Notes: a model not told the origin generated them from the sequence alone. Shown: positions 31,258-41,713, numbered from the stretch's first letter. The stretch: DNA of 64,000 nt from Microbacterium sp. CH12i (GCF_000685355.1 NZ_JHET01000007.1:186001-250000), one strand, 5' to 3'. Program-made: numbers and translations.

Positions 31258-32664
31258 ATGCCCGAACGTGACACCCCCAACGACGGTTCGAACGCGCTGT
31301 CCGGCGACCTCTTCGCCAACCTGCCAGCACCGTCGCACAAGGTGCCCTCCGTTGATTACACCCCTCCGAGCCCTGGATCGCGTCGGGCACGCCGTGAGGC
31401 TACGCAGTCTGACGCTGCGTCAGACACCGCCGCGTCGGCCGATGAGAGCTCGTCAGCCGCTGACGTCGCCGACGAGCCGCCGCTGACCCCGACTGCCGCC
31501 GCCTCCTCTTCTACTACGCCGAAGGCGGCTCCCGCATCCCTCGATGATCTGTTCCAGACAGAGCACGACATCGCCGACGGTGCGAGACCCCGCAAGAAGA
31601 AACGGCGTACGGGGTGCCTCGTCGCTCTCATCATCGTGCTGGCGCTGATCGGCGGCGCCGTAGCCGCAGGCTTCTGGGCGATGAACACTTATGGCGACAA
31701 GATCAATGAGGTCATGGGGTGGGGCGAGCCTGAGGATTGGGAGCCGGGACTCGCTTCGGGTGAGGCCCTGGTCACGATTCGCGAAGGCGACACCGGAGCG
31801 CCGGTTTCCGCGGCGCTGTACGAAGCGGGTGTCACGAAAACCAAGGACGTTTTCTATGACTACCTCGTGAAAGAGAATGTCGCGGTCACCTTCTATCCCG
31901 GCGTCTACACACTGCAAAAGAAGATGACGGCGGCGGCCGCGCTCGACGCTCTGCGTGATCCCGCAAACAAATCAGAAAACACGGTAGGCATCTCTGAAGG
32001 TGGAACCGTCGAATCTTCGCTCACTGCGATCAGTGAAGGGGTGGGTCTTCCCATCGAAGAGGTTCAGGCGGCTGTTGCAGACCCGCGCGCTTACGGCGTC
32101 GAAGCCGACAGCCTCGAAGGCTGGCTTTTCCCTGCCGTCTACACCTTCGATCCCGAGGTCACGGCGACCCAGGTCATTCAGCGAATGGTTGATCGCACTA
32201 GAGAGTCGCTGACCGCAGCGGGAGTACCAGCCGCCGATGAGCAGCGCATCCTGACGCTCGCCTCGATCATCCAGCGCGAGGGCCGTACTGACGACTTCGG
32301 CAAGGTATCGCGGGTCATCCAGAACCGACTCGCCGACGGCATGATGCTGCAGATGGATTCGACGGCACAGTACGGGTACGGCGAGTTGCACGCGGGTGTG
32401 GTCAGTACTTCTTCGGAAGCACAGTTCGATGACAACCCCTGGAACACCTACGTTCATGCTGGGCTCCCGATCGGCCCCATTGCGAACCCTAGCGACGCGG
32501 CGATCGACGCGGCAATGCACCCGGTTGACGGGCCGTGGTTCTACTTCGTGACGATTAATCCCCAAACGGGTGAGACGGTCTTCTCCACGACGTACGCCGA
32601 GCACCAGGCAGCCATCACGACGTGGCAAGACTGGTGCCGCGCCAACCCAGACCAGGGATGCTGA
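31258..32664 (+). CDS. mltG: Endolytic murein transglycosylase MltG
   Basis: 468 residues. A long, Ala/Ser/Asp-rich cytoplasmic region (about 1-115) ends in basic residues (RPRKKKRRTG), followed by one membrane helix (LVALIIVLALIGGAVAAGF), then the YceG catalytic domain. The catalytic glutamate is in ASIIQREGRTDDF, and the conserved VSRVIQNRLADGM and STAQYGYG follow. MltG cuts nascent glycan strands and sets their length. The extended N-terminal cytoplasmic part is an actinobacterial feature. Confidence 0.93.
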   Translation: MPERDTPNDGSNALSGDLFANLPAPSHKVPSVDYTPPSPGSRRARREATQSDAASDTAASADESSSAADVADEPPLTPTAAASSSTTPKAAPASLDDLFQTEHDIADGARPRKKKRRTGCLVALIIVLALIGGAVAAGFWAMNTYGDKINEVMGWGEPEDWEPGLASGEALVTIREGDTGAPVSAALYEAGVTKTKDVFYDYLVKENVAVTFYPGVYTLQKKMTAAAALDALRDPANKSENTVGISEGGTVESSLTAISEGVGLPIEEVQAAVADPRAYGVEADSLEGWLFPAVYTFDPEVTATQVIQRMVDRTRESLTAAGVPAADEQRILTLASIIQREGRTDDFGKVSRVIQNRLADGMMLQMDSTAQYGYGELHAGVVSTSSEAQFDDNPWNTYVHAGLPIGPIANPSDAAIDAAMHPVDGPWFYFVTINPQTGETVFSTTYAEHQAAITTWQDWCRANPDQGC

Positions 32665-32668
32665 CACA

Positions 32669-33490
32669 ATGAGCGAAGTTCGCCTCGCGGTCTGGGGCGA
32701 TCCGATCGTTCACAGCAAGTCACCACTTCTGCACGCCGCGGCGTACCGTGCGCTCGACCTCGACTGGGAGTATGGGCGAAGGCAGGTGAATGCTGCGGGA
32801 TTCGGTACCGCCCTGGGCGAACTGGATGGTTCCTGGCGCGGACTGTCGGTGACGATGCCGCTGAAGGAGCAGGCGTTTCGCGCAGTTGCCGCACGTGACC
32901 GTGATGCGGAGCTGACCGGTGCCGTGAACACACTGTTGTTCGGCGACGTCCTTCGCGGATTCAACACCGATGTCGGCGGCATCATCGACGCTCTGAATGA
33001 GAACGGCATTCGCTCCGTGATGACGGCGCGAATCCTCGGAGCCGGAGCCACCGCCTCATCGGCGCTGGTCGCCGTTTCCGAGATGGGAGCGCGGCACATC
33101 GAGGTCCGTGCGCGACGTCCAGAGCGCGCTGCTGCCATTCGTTCACTCGGCGAGAAGCTCGGCGTTGAAGTCTCGGTGGCGGCATTCGACGATTCGGTCG
33201 CAGCAGTAGATGTCACGATCGCCACGCTGCCCGGCGGCACGATTCTGGATGACTCAACAGTCACCCAACTGGGTGCAAGCGGTGGAGCGCTACTTGACGC
33301 GGCGTACGCGCCCTGGCCGTCGGCACTTGCCAGCGCGTGGCAGAGCGGACCCGTCATTTCGGGCCTCGACATGCTGCTCAACCAGGCGGTCCGCCAAGTA
33401 CGTGTGTTCGTCTACGCAGACCCTTTGCGTGAGTTGGATGACGAGGTTCGGGTGCGTGACGAAATGCGACTGGCGGTCATGGGAGACTAG
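32669..33490 (+). CDS. aroE: Shikimate dehydrogenase
   Basis: 273 residues; reduces 3-dehydroshikimate with NADPH. The substrate-binding [11 protein letters not shown] and catalytic lysine in MPLKEQAF are at the N-terminus, with GFNTDVGG and the nucleotide fold [11 protein letters not shown] following. The C-terminal [17 protein letters not shown] is standard. The start is five bases after mltG. First gene of the shikimate run aroE-aroC-aroK-aroB-GNAT-aroQ. Confidence 0.92.
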   Translation: MSEVRLAVWGDPIVHSKSPLLHAAAYRALDLDWEYGRRQVNAAGFGTALGELDGSWRGLSVTMPLKEQAFRAVAARDRDAELTGAVNTLLFGDVLRGFNTDVGGIIDALNENGIRSVMTARILGAGATASSALVAVSEMGARHIEVRARRPERAAAIRSLGEKLGVEVSVAAFDDSVAAVDVTIATLPGGTILDDSTVTQLGASGGALLDAAYAPWPSALASAWQSGPVISGLDMLLNQAVRQVRVFVYADPLRELDDEVRVRDEMRLAVMGD

Positions 33491-33494
33491 AGCA

Positions 33495-34723
33495 ATGCTC
33501 CGCGTGCTGACGGCCGGCGAATCGCACGGCCCCGAACTCATTGCCGTCATGGAGGGAATGCCTTCTGGCGTCCCGATCTCCTCCGAGGCGATCCAAGCCG
33601 ACCTCGCTCGCCGAAAGCTCGGCTATGGCCGCGGTTCGCGGATGAAGTTCGAACAGGACGAACTGACGATCTCCGGCGGCGTCCGGCACGGCAAGACGAT
33701 CGGCAGTCCGATCGCTTTGCGCATCGGCAACACCGAATGGCCGAAGTGGATCGAGGTCATGAACCCCGAGCCGGTCGAGATCACCGATAAATCGCGCGGG
33801 CGCTCGGCGCCGTTGACCAGGCCTCGCCCCGGTCACGCCGATCTGGTGGGCATGCAGAAGTACGACTTCGACGAAGCGCGCCCCATCCTCGAGCGTGCCA
33901 GCGCGCGCGAGACCGCGGCCCGCGTCGCGTTGGGCGCGGTTGCACGATCGTTCTTGGGCGAGCTCGGCATCCGTTTGGTCAGCCACACACTTTCCATCGG
34001 TCCGGTTCGAGTGCCGGCGGGTGCTGCGCTGCCGACGCCGGACGACGTCGGCGCACTCGACGCTGATCCGTTGCGGTGCTTCGACGCCGACACGTCTGCG
34101 CGCATGGTGACCGAAGTCGATGACGCTCGAAAAGACGGTGACACGCTTGGTGGCATCGTCGAGGTGCTCGCATACGGCTGCCGCCAGGGCTTGGTTCGCA
34201 CGTGCACTGGGACCGTCGCCTGGACGCACGCCTCGCGCAAGCGCTGATGAGCATCCAGGCCATCAAGGGGGTCGAGGTCGGCGATGGCTTCGAGACCACG
34301 CGGCGACGCGGGTCTGCAGCGCATGACGAGCTGTTCGCCGCCGATGCTGGCATCACCCGCGGCTCTGACCGCGCGGGTGGCACCGAGGGTGGTATGTCCA
34401 CCGGCACGGTGCTGCGCGTTCGCGCCGGCATGAAGCCGATCGCCACGGTGCCGCATTCGCTGCGCACCGTCGACGTCGCCACCGGAGAGACCGCCAGCGC
34501 GCACCACCAGCGCTCTGATGTCTGTGCGGTTCCGGCAGCAGGCGTGGTCGCCGAAGCGATGGTCGCCGTCGAGATCGCACGCGCAGTGCTCGAGAAGTTC
34601 GGCGGTGACAGCATCCGTGAGACGCGTCGCAACCTGCAAAGCTACCTCGACGCGATTCCGGACGAGCTGCGCACCGCCCCCGCCTCGGAGGCAGCGCTGA
34701 TCGCCCACGATGAGCACGCCTGA
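33495..34723 (+). CDS. aroC: Chorismate synthase (one frameshift)
   Basis: FMN-dependent enzyme that makes chorismate from EPSP. ATG 33495 gives [42 protein letters not shown] and [14 protein letters not shown] are family signatures. The frame is lost near 34178. Restoring one G (ggc-gtg-ccg) continues as [16 protein letters not shown] into the second half with [16 protein letters not shown], ending at 34723 after about 409 residues. The stop overlaps aroK by 14 bases. Confidence 0.94.
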
Positions 34724-35228
34724 GCGTCTGAGCGTCGTGCTCGTCGGCCCGATGGGTGCGGGCAAGACCAGTATCGGCCGAAAGGTCGCCAAACTGCTGG
34801 GTGCGCGCTTCATCGATACCGACAAGCGGATTGTGCTCGAGCACGGACCGATCGCGGACCTCTTCGTCGAGCACGGCGAGGCGCATTTCCGCGAACTCGA
34901 GCGCGAGGCCGTCGTTGCGGCTCTCGATGAAGGGGGAGTGGTCTCCCTCGGCGGCGGTGCTGTCACCTCCGCCGAGACGCGTGAGCTGCTGCGCCAGCAT
35001 CCGGTCGTCTTCCTTGCCGTCTCGCCTGAGGCGGTTGCAGACCGGATCCGCAGCGGCACGCGTCCGCTGTTGGCGGGCGACGATGACCCGGTGGTGCGGT
35101 GGACCGAGATCTATGAGCAGCGGCGCTCCTGGTACGACGAGGTCGCAACCTTGACAATCGACACTTCCCGGCGGCCGATGCAGCGCATCGCCGACGAGAT
35201 TGCAGCATGGAGGAGAGAACAGGCATGA
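34710..35228 (+). CDS. aroK: Shikimate kinase
   Basis: 172 residues, P-loop kinase: Walker [12 protein letters not shown] near residue 12, substrate-site DTDKRI and GGGAVTS, and lid arginines in GTRPLLAG. Phosphorylates shikimate. The usual length for stand-alone AroK. It overlaps both neighbours, so it is part of the tightly coupled aro operon. Confidence 0.94.
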   Translation: MSTPERLSVVLVGPMGAGKTSIGRKVAKLLGARFIDTDKRIVLEHGPIADLFVEHGEAHFRELEREAVVAALDEGGVVSLGGGAVTSAETRELLRQHPVVFLAVSPEAVADRIRSGTRPLLAGDDDPVVRWTEIYEQRRSWYDEVATLTIDTSRRPMQRIADEIAAWRREQA

Positions 35229-36313
35229 GCACCACCACCATCAGCGTGACGGGACAGGCGTCCTATGACATCACCATCGGACGCGGCATCCTTGATCGAG
35301 TCTCGGCCGCGCTCGATCCTGCCGTACGAAAGATCCTGGTGGTGCACCCGCCGACGCTGGCAGCGCGCGCTGCCGAGTTGCGCGACCGGCTCCTTGCCGA
35401 CACCGAGAACGGTCCCCGCGAAGTCTTGCTCGCTGAGATCCCGGATGCAGAGCAGGGCAAACGCATTGAGGTCGCTGCATTCTGCTGGCAGGTCATGGGT
35501 CAGGCGGACTTTACCCGTACGGATGCAGTCGTCGGCTATGGCGGTGGAGCCGTCACTGACCTGGCCGGGTTCGTCGCGGCAACCTGGCTACGTGGTGTGC
35601 AGGTCGTTCAGGTTCCCACCACCGTGCTCGGCCTGGTCGATGCCTCCGTCGGCGGCAAGACTGGCGTCAACACCGCGGAGGGCAAGAACCTGGTGGGCGC
35701 CTTCTGGGCGCCGCGTGCGGTCATCGGCGACCTCGATGAGCTCGCCAGCCTCAGCGCCCATGAGGCGACGGCCGGCTTTGCCGAGGTCGTCAAGGCAGGT
35801 TTCATCTGGGCTCCTGAGATCCTCGACATCATCGAGGCAGATCCTGCTCGCGCTGTCGACACCACGACTGAGGAGTTCCGGCGCGCGATCGAGCTCGCCA
35901 TCGACATGAAGGCACGCGTCGTGTCAGAAGACTTCCGCGAGGCCGGTCAGCGCGAGATTCTCAACTACGGTCACACCCTCGGTCACGCCATCGAACACGC
36001 CGAGCGCTATCGCTGGCGTCACGGCGCGGCCATCTCGGTCGGGATGCTGTTCGCCGCCGAGATCTCGCGTCTCGCTGGGCGGCTACCGGATGCTGTGGCT
36101 GACCGACACCGCACGGTGCTCGAGTCGCTCGGCCTTCCGACCAGCTATCGGGCAGGCGCCTGGCCCCAGCTGCTCGCGAGTATGCAGCGTGACAAGAAGA
36201 GCCGCGGCGGAATGCTGCGCTTCATTGTGCTCGACGACATTGCCAAACCGTCGGTGTTGCGGGCTCCGGACGAATCGTTGCTATTCGCCGCCTACCAGGA
36301 GGTCGGCGCGTGA
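35225..36313 (+). CDS. aroB: 3-dehydroquinate synthase
   Basis: 362 residues, NAD+ and metal dependent. GYGGGAVTDLAGFVAATWLRGV binds NAD; VPTTVLGLVDASVGGKTGVN and the metal-site HTLGHAIEHAE are clear. The longest frame opens at 35207, but the first six codons contain the ribosome site (ggaggagag) of ATG 35225, which overlaps the aroK stop. That later start gives the usual N-terminus. Confidence 0.95.
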   Translation: MSTTTISVTGQASYDITIGRGILDRVSAALDPAVRKILVVHPPTLAARAAELRDRLLADTENGPREVLLAEIPDAEQGKRIEVAAFCWQVMGQADFTRTDAVVGYGGGAVTDLAGFVAATWLRGVQVVQVPTTVLGLVDASVGGKTGVNTAEGKNLVGAFWAPRAVIGDLDELASLSAHEATAGFAEVVKAGFIWAPEILDIIEADPARAVDTTTEEFRRAIELAIDMKARVVSEDFREAGQREILNYGHTLGHAIEHAERYRWRHGAAISVGMLFAAEISRLAGRLPDAVADRHRTVLESLGLPTSYRAGAWPQLLASMQRDKKSRGGMLRFIVLDDIAKPSVLRAPDESLLFAAYQEVGA

Positions 36314-36861
36314 GCTTCACGATCCGGCGCGTGCGGGCCGATGAGTGGCAGCGTGTTCGTGATCTGCGGCTCGATGCCGTCCGCGATCCTGCGGCACCGA
36401 TTGCCTTTCTGCACTCGTATGACAAGGAGTCCGCGCACGAAGATGCATTCTGGCAGGCACGTGCCGAGGGCGCGGCAGCCGGAGACGCCGTGGCGCAGTT
36501 CATCGCCGAAACGGACGATGAATGGATCGGGACGCTGACGGTGATCCGTTGGGCAGCGGGCTCGACCGATCACCAAGGACGCACCGTGACCACGCCACGC
36601 GGCGATGTTGTGGGAGTCTTCGTGCGTCCTGCAAACCGTGGCGACGGCTTAATCGATGCGCTGTTCGCCGCCGCAGCGGACTGGGTGCTGGCGCTCGGCG
36701 ACAGCCGCCTCACGCTCGACGTTCACGCGAACAATGCGCGCGCCCAGGCTGCCTACCGGCGGGTCGGCTTCGCCGAAACGGGTGAAAGCTTCACCGGTTC
36801 GATCGGTCCGGAGATCGTGATGGAACGCACCCTCGACGCCAACGATAGGGTGCTGAAGTGA
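36310..36861 (+). CDS. GNAT-family N-acetyltransferase
   Basis: 183 residues. FTIRRVRADEWQRVRDLRLDAV is the typical GNAT opening, GVFVRPANRGDGLIDALF the acetyl-CoA-binding motif A (R/Q-x-x-G-x-G/A region), and LDVHANNARAQAAYRRVGFAETG the motif B end. Substrate unknown. It overlaps aroB and aroQ by four bases each, so it is expressed with the shikimate genes, although GNAT enzymes have no known step in that pathway. Confidence 0.88.
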   Translation: MSFTIRRVRADEWQRVRDLRLDAVRDPAAPIAFLHSYDKESAHEDAFWQARAEGAAAGDAVAQFIAETDDEWIGTLTVIRWAAGSTDHQGRTVTTPRGDVVGVFVRPANRGDGLIDALFAAAADWVLALGDSRLTLDVHANNARAQAAYRRVGFAETGESFTGSIGPEIVMERTLDANDRVLK

Positions 36862-37292
36862 CTACACCTCGCCGACTTCTTCTTGTCAACGGTCCGAATC
36901 TGAACCTGCTCGGCTTGCGGGAGCCCGCTCTCTACGGCACGGCGACACTCGCTGACGCCGAGCGGATCACGACGGATGCCGCGGCTGCCGCCGGCTTCGA
37001 CGTGCGCGCTATCCAGAGCAATCACGAAGGCGTACTCATCGACGCCATCCACGCGGCGCGCGAAGACTGCGCCGGCGTGATCATCAACCCTGGCGGTCTG
37101 ACGCACACCTCGGTGGCCCTGCGCGATGCGCTCACCGGCGTGGCGCTCCCCTTCGCCGAGGTGCACGTCACAGACGTCAACGCGCGCGAGGAGTTTCGCC
37201 ACTTCTCCTACCTTCACGATGTCGCCGCAGTAAGGGTCATCGGCGAGGGCGTCGACGGCTACGCGAGCGCAGTTCGGCAGCTTGTCGCCTGA
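36858..37292 (+). CDS. aroQ: 3-dehydroquinate dehydratase, type II
   Basis: 144 residues; small dodecameric enzyme. LLLVNGPNLNLLG, the catalytic tyrosine region EPALYG, the catalytic histidine in NPGGLTHTSVALRDAL and VHVTDVNAREEFR identify it. Starts at GTG 36858 overlapping the GNAT stop. It is the last gene of the aro run; a probable promoter for efp begins inside or just after it (TAGAAT at 37298). Confidence 0.94.
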   Translation: MTTPRRLLLVNGPNLNLLGLREPALYGTATLADAERITTDAAAAAGFDVRAIQSNHEGVLIDAIHAAREDCAGVIINPGGLTHTSVALRDALTGVALPFAEVHVTDVNAREEFRHFSYLHDVAAVRVIGEGVDGYASAVRQLVA

Positions 37293-37323
37293 TCCCGTAG
37301 AATCGACTGTCGGCCGGCACAAA

Positions 37324-37361
37324 TCTGGTCTCTGAACTCTTCGACAGGCTCAGTGACCAGA
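37324..37361. repeat. REP-like palindrome upstream of efp
   Basis: TCTGGTCTCTGA (37324-37335) pairs with TCAGTGACCAGA (37350-37361), 11 of 12 positions, around a loop containing CTTCGACAGGC. The core TTCGACAGGCTCAG matches a short palindromic sequence dispersed in many actinobacterial and proteobacterial genomes. It sits in the efp 5' leader, after a TAGAAT -10 candidate at 37298-37303. Confidence 0.65.
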
Positions 37362-37404
37362 GGCGAGCGGCCCTTCTCTCAAAACGAAATGGAACTCTGA
37401 ACGC

Positions 37405-37965
37405 ATGGCATCCACCGCAGACATCAAGAACGGCGTCGTTCTCTCCATCGACGGCCAGCTCTGGAACGTCATCGAGTTCCAGCACGTCAAGCCCGGTAAG
37501 GGTGGCGCGTTCGTACGCACCAAGCTGAAGAACGTCGTGTCCGGCAAGACCGTTGACCGCACCTACAACGCTGGCGCGAAGATCGAGATCGAGAACGTCG
37601 ACCGTCGCGACTTCACGTACCTGTACGCAGATGGCGATGGCTTCGTGTTCATGGACACGAGCGACTACGACCAGATCACCGTCGGCTCCGCCACAGTCGG
37701 TGATGCGAAGAACTTCCTGCTGGAGAACCAGCAGGTCACGATCGCGCTGAACAACGGCAACCCGCTGTACATCGATCTTCCGGCATCCGTCATCCTCGAA
37801 GTGACGACTGCCGACCCCGGTCTGCAGGGCGACCGCTCTTCGGCTGGCACGAAGCCCGCCACAGTTGAGACCGGTTACGAGATGCAGGTGCCGCTGTTTG
37901 TCGAGCCGGGCACCAAGATCAAGGTCGACACCCGCACGGGTGAGTACCTGGGCCGCGAGAAGTAA
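37405..37965 (+). CDS. efp: Elongation factor P
   Basis: 186 residues in three beta domains. The tip loop [15 protein letters not shown] carries the position that is modified in other bacteria (here within PGKGG). It relieves ribosome stalling at polyproline. The C-terminal [17 protein letters not shown] is standard. nusB begins three bases after its stop, the usual actinobacterial pair. Confidence 0.95.
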   Translation: MASTADIKNGVVLSIDGQLWNVIEFQHVKPGKGGAFVRTKLKNVVSGKTVDRTYNAGAKIEIENVDRRDFTYLYADGDGFVFMDTSDYDQITVGSATVGDAKNFLLENQQVTIALNNGNPLYIDLPASVILEVTTADPGLQGDRSSAGTKPATVETGYEMQVPLFVEPGTKIKVDTRTGEYLGREK

Positions 37966-37968
37966 GGC

Positions 37969-38379
37969 GTGGGTGCCCGCACGAAGGCGCGCAAACGCGC
38001 CCTCGACATTCTTTTCTCCTCCGACGTGCGTGGCGACGCCATAGCGTTGACCCTTGCCGCAGAAGCACAGCGCGCAGTCAGTGAGCCAGCGCGAGAGTCA
38101 TCATGGCTGTACGCGCGCGAGATCGTGGACGGCATCGTCGATCACCAGGAAGAGATCGACGAGCAGATCATCACGAACAGCCGTGACTGGAAGCTTGAAC
38201 GGATGCCGGCTGTAGACCGTGCACTGCTGCGCATCGCGGTGTGGGAGATCATGCACAACGATGAGATCCCCACTGCCGTTGCTATCGACGAAGCTGTTGA
38301 GCTCGCCAAAGAGTTCTCTACCGACGACTCTGGTGCCTTCGTGCACGGCGTGCTCGGCAGGGTCGCGCGCGCGGTGTGA
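37969..38379 (+). CDS. nusB: Transcription antitermination factor NusB
   Basis: 136 residues, all-helical: ARTKARKRALDILFSSDVR, then DRALLRIAVWEIMH and the conserved PTAVAIDEAVELAKEFSTDDSGAFVHGVL split across its second half. Binds boxA RNA with S10 in rRNA antitermination. GTG 37969 is preceded by the efp stop; its own stop overlaps the helicase start (GTGA). Confidence 0.94.
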   Translation: MGARTKARKRALDILFSSDVRGDAIALTLAAEAQRAVSEPARESSWLYAREIVDGIVDHQEEIDEQIITNSRDWKLERMPAVDRALLRIAVWEIMHNDEIPTAVAIDEAVELAKEFSTDDSGAFVHGVLGRVARAV

Positions 38380-41300
38380 TCGCACCCCACATCGATCTAT
38401 CCAACCTGCTGCGAGTCACCGACTCTGGCAGCGTCGACCGCGGGCGTAGCTACGCCCGCGGGGGGATGGTCATTCGATCGAGTTGGAACGACGACTACAG
38501 CGCGCTCTCGGCCGATGTCCGCGGTTCAGGAGACGCGGTATATCGGTGCGTCGTCAGGCTGACCACAGACACGGAGATCGCACAGGTCTCGTCTGCGTCC
38601 TGCAACTGCCCGGTGCAGCTCGGCTGCAAGCACATCGTTGCGGTCGTACTCACGAGTAATGAGACGCGCGAGCGCGAGAGCAAGAGTGCTGGGCCTGAGC
38701 CGGAAGCAGAACCGACCGGGCCGACGTGGCGCACGCTATTAGATATCCCCACGAAAGCGACCGGCGCTGTTGCGCTCGCGCTCGGAGTCGAAGTGCGCCA
38801 TCGCGCTGCGCGCGGCATTCACCAGTGGGCTCCGCGTCCGGTTCGTCCGGCGACCGTGCGTGACGTGGTCAAACGTGAAGGCGAACTGCTGCTTGGTATC
38901 CGTCCGCTCATGCAGAGCACGTCGACCGGATCTTGGATCCAGGGCGGCGCCTCCTGGGACGCCGTGCGACGCCCAGGCACGCAGTTCCGCGCCGAGCAGG
39001 TGCGCTGGTTCACCGAGTTGCTGAGCATCTGTCGGGATTCGCTGCTCTCCGGCACAGCGGGTGACTCGCTGGTCCTGGACCAGGTGGAGTCGGGGCTGTT
39101 GTGGACGCACCTGCGCACGGGCGCGGAGATCGGCATCCCGCTCGTCAGCGCCCAAAAAGGATTCACGGTTTCGCTCGCATCCTCCGGCTCAGTCGCAGCC
39201 CAAGTGGAGCGAGTCGCTGACGGGGGGCTGTCGGTCACCGCAGATGTCAACGTGGACGGGCGCAGCATCGACGCTGAAGCCGTGCACACCATCGGTCGGT
39301 CAGGGATATATACCGTGGTTCCCTTCGGTGCCAGAGCGCAGGTGACACTCGCGGACGTACCGCTGAGCCCCATCGTGCATGCGCTGATCAATGCACGAAC
39401 GACTCTCGCGGTACCCGAGGCAGACGAGGCCGCGTTCGTGCGCGATGCATACCCCGCGCTGGCACGGCAGGTTCCGGTGCGGGCAGTGGGTGCAGTGACG
39501 CTTCCGCCAGTACCGGTACCCATCGCAACGCTCGCGGTCGCACATCACCCGGGTGACAGGATCAGCTACGCCTTCGAGTGGGCGTATCGCGGCTATGGGC
39601 GGTTCTCGTTCGCCGCGACAGACGACACGGTACGCGATGAGACTGCCGAGCAGGAGGCGCGCCGCGACGTGGAGGCCCTCTGGCAATCCATAACCGGAGA
39701 ACCCTTCCAGTCGACTGGGTCATTCCACGACATCGAGGCAGCAGAGTTCGTCACACATATCGTCACAGCCCTCGAGGAGGGCGGAATCGCCGTCGTTGTG
39801 ACCGGCGAGCGAAAGACGTATCGAGAACTTAGCGGCGATCCAGAGATCACCGTGTCGACAGTCGAGAGCGCCGATTCGGACTGGTTCGACCTGGGCATCC
39901 TCGTCAAGATCGACGGCCATACCATCCCGTTCGCACCGTTGTTCACCGCTCTCAGCATGCGACGCACGAAACTGCTCCTCGTGGATGGCAGCTACTTCTC
40001 GCTCGCGCATCCCGCGCTCGACACGCTGCGTGAGCTCATCGACGAAGCCGGCGAGCTCGCCGAATGGGAGACCGGCCCACGCATCAGCAGGTATCAAACG
40101 TCGCTCTGGGAAGAGTTTGAGGACCTCGCCGATGAGGCGCTCCCGGCAACGAGCTGGCGGGCAAGCGCCGAGGGGCTTCGCGTTGAAACGGGTGTGCCAC
40201 CCACCGCTCTTCCCGCGGGGTTGCACGCCGAACTTCGGCCGTATCAGAAGGCCGGCTTCGACTGGCTGGCCTTCCTCTGGCGTCACCGACTCGGTGGAAT
40301 TCTGGCGGATGATATGGGTCTCGGTAAGACCCTCCAGCTGCTCACGCTGATGCTGCACGCACGTGAGACGGGGGAGCGGCGGCCGTTCCTCGTCATCGCT
40401 CCGACATCTGTGCTGCCGACCTGGCAGGAAGAGGCCGCGCGCTTCGCGCCGGGACTGCGGGTGCGAGTGATCGACAGCTCACAGAGTAAACGTGAGCGGC
40501 GAGTGGCGGATGCTGTCTCCGATGCCGACGTCATCGTCACCTCGTACACGCTCGCGCGTCTGGGCGAAGAGGAGTTTGCCGCGGTCTCATGGGCGGCCCT
40601 CATTCTCGACGAGGCGCAGTTCGTGAAGAATCCCACGACGAAACAACACCGCGCCGTCGCATCCCTGCGCGCGGATGCCACCTTCGTCGTGACCGGGACA
40701 CCGATGGAGAACAGCCTCAGTGAGATCTGGGCGTTGCTGAAGCTTGCGGCGCCAGGGCTCTTTCCTTCGGCGCGCAAATTCCGTCAGGAGTACATCCAGC
40801 CGATCGAGCAGGGCAAGGTTCCCGAGAACGAAGAGGGCAGCGAGTACCGACAGCGGCGCCTCGAGCGGCTTCGTCGGCGCATCCGCCCACTGATGCTGCG
40901 TCGCACTAAAGAGCTCGTCGCACCCGATCTGCCTGCGAAACAGGAGCAGTTACTGCATGTCGAGCTGAGCCCAGCGCACCGGGCGATCTACGACACCGTG
41001 CTGCAGCGCGAGCGACAGAAGGTTCTCGGACTCCTGAAAGATCTCGACCGAAACCGCTTCATCGTGTTCCGCTCCCTCACGATGCTGAGGATGCTGAGTC
41101 TGGCGCCGGGTCTCGTCGACGAGGCCGATGCGAAGCTCGGCTCGCGCAAGCTCGACACGCTCGTGGAGCGCGTCACCGAATTGCAGGCGGAGGGCCATCG
41201 TGCGCTCGTGTTCAGCCAGTTCACGTCCTTCTTGAAGCTGGCCGCCGAACGACTGGAACGCGCGGGAATTGCGTACGTGTATCTGGATGGCTCGACGCGC

Positions 41301-41648
41301 CGTCGTCGCGAGGTCATCGACGAGTTCCGCGGGGGCGAGCAACCGGTATTCCTCATCAGCCTCAAGGCCGGTGGCTTCGGACTGACGCTCACCGAAGCGG
41401 ACTACGTGTTCATGCTCGACCCCTGGTGGAACCCCGCCGCTGAGGCGCAAGCGGTCGATCGCACCCATCGCATCGGGCAGGACAAACAGGTGTTCGTCTA
41501 CCGGATGATCTCGACCGGAACCATCGAGGAGAAAGTGTTGGCGTTGCAGCAGCGAAAGGCTCGCCTTTTCACTGCTGTACTCGATGACGAGGCGCTGTTC
41601 GCCCAGGCACTCACCGCAGACGACATCCGCGGACTGTTCGACGCGTGA
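38376..41648 (+). CDS. SWIM zinc-finger SNF2-family helicase-like ATPase
   Basis: 1090 residues. An N-terminal SWIM finger has C76, C78, C84 and H86 (CNCPVQLGCKH). A middle region of about 550 residues has no familiar motifs. The C-terminal Swi2/Snf2 motor has motif I ILADDMGLGKTLQ, motif II LILDEAQFVKN, motif III TGTPMENSL, LKAGGFGLTLTEAD and motif VI DRTHRIGQ. Such proteins remodel protein-DNA complexes using ATP. Bacterial members often have roles in DNA repair or transcription recycling (RapA-like), but this one is uncharacterised to me. Starts at GTG overlapping nusB. Confidence 0.92.
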   Translation: MIAPHIDLSNLLRVTDSGSVDRGRSYARGGMVIRSSWNDDYSALSADVRGSGDAVYRCVVRLTTDTEIAQVSSASCNCPVQLGCKHIVAVVLTSNETRERESKSAGPEPEAEPTGPTWRTLLDIPTKATGAVALALGVEVRHRAARGIHQWAPRPVRPATVRDVVKREGELLLGIRPLMQSTSTGSWIQGGASWDAVRRPGTQFRAEQVRWFTELLSICRDSLLSGTAGDSLVLDQVESGLLWTHLRTGAEIGIPLVSAQKGFTVSLASSGSVAAQVERVADGGLSVTADVNVDGRSIDAEAVHTIGRSGIYTVVPFGARAQVTLADVPLSPIVHALINARTTLAVPEADEAAFVRDAYPALARQVPVRAVGAVTLPPVPVPIATLAVAHHPGDRISYAFEWAYRGYGRFSFAATDDTVRDETAEQEARRDVEALWQSITGEPFQSTGSFHDIEAAEFVTHIVTALEEGGIAVVVTGERKTYRELSGDPEITVSTVESADSDWFDLGILVKIDGHTIPFAPLFTALSMRRTKLLLVDGSYFSLAHPALDTLRELIDEAGELAEWETGPRISRYQTSLWEEFEDLADEALPATSWRASAEGLRVETGVPPTALPAGLHAELRPYQKAGFDWLAFLWRHRLGGILADDMGLGKTLQLLTLMLHARETGERRPFLVIAPTSVLPTWQEEAARFAPGLRVRVIDSSQSKRERRVADAVSDADVIVTSYTLARLGEEEFAAVSWAALILDEAQFVKNPTTKQHRAVASLRADATFVVTGTPMENSLSEIWALLKLAAPGLFPSARKFRQEYIQPIEQGKVPENEEGSEYRQRRLERLRRRIRPLMLRRTKELVAPDLPAKQEQLLHVELSPAHRAIYDTVLQRERQKVLGLLKDLDRNRFIVFRSLTMLRMLSLAPGLVDEADAKLGSRKLDTLVERVTELQAEGHRALVFSQFTSFLKLAAERLERAGIAYVYLDGSTRRRREVIDEFRGGEQPVFLISLKAGGFGLTLTEADYVFMLDPWWNPAAEAQAVDRTHRIGQDKQVFVYRMISTGTIEEKVLALQQRKARLFTAVLDDEALFAQALTADDIRGLFDA

Positions 41649-41713
41649 GGCTGTCTGGGCGGGTGCGTATACGCGCCGGTTAGAATTGGGGCGTCCACTT
41701 CAGAAGGAGCACA

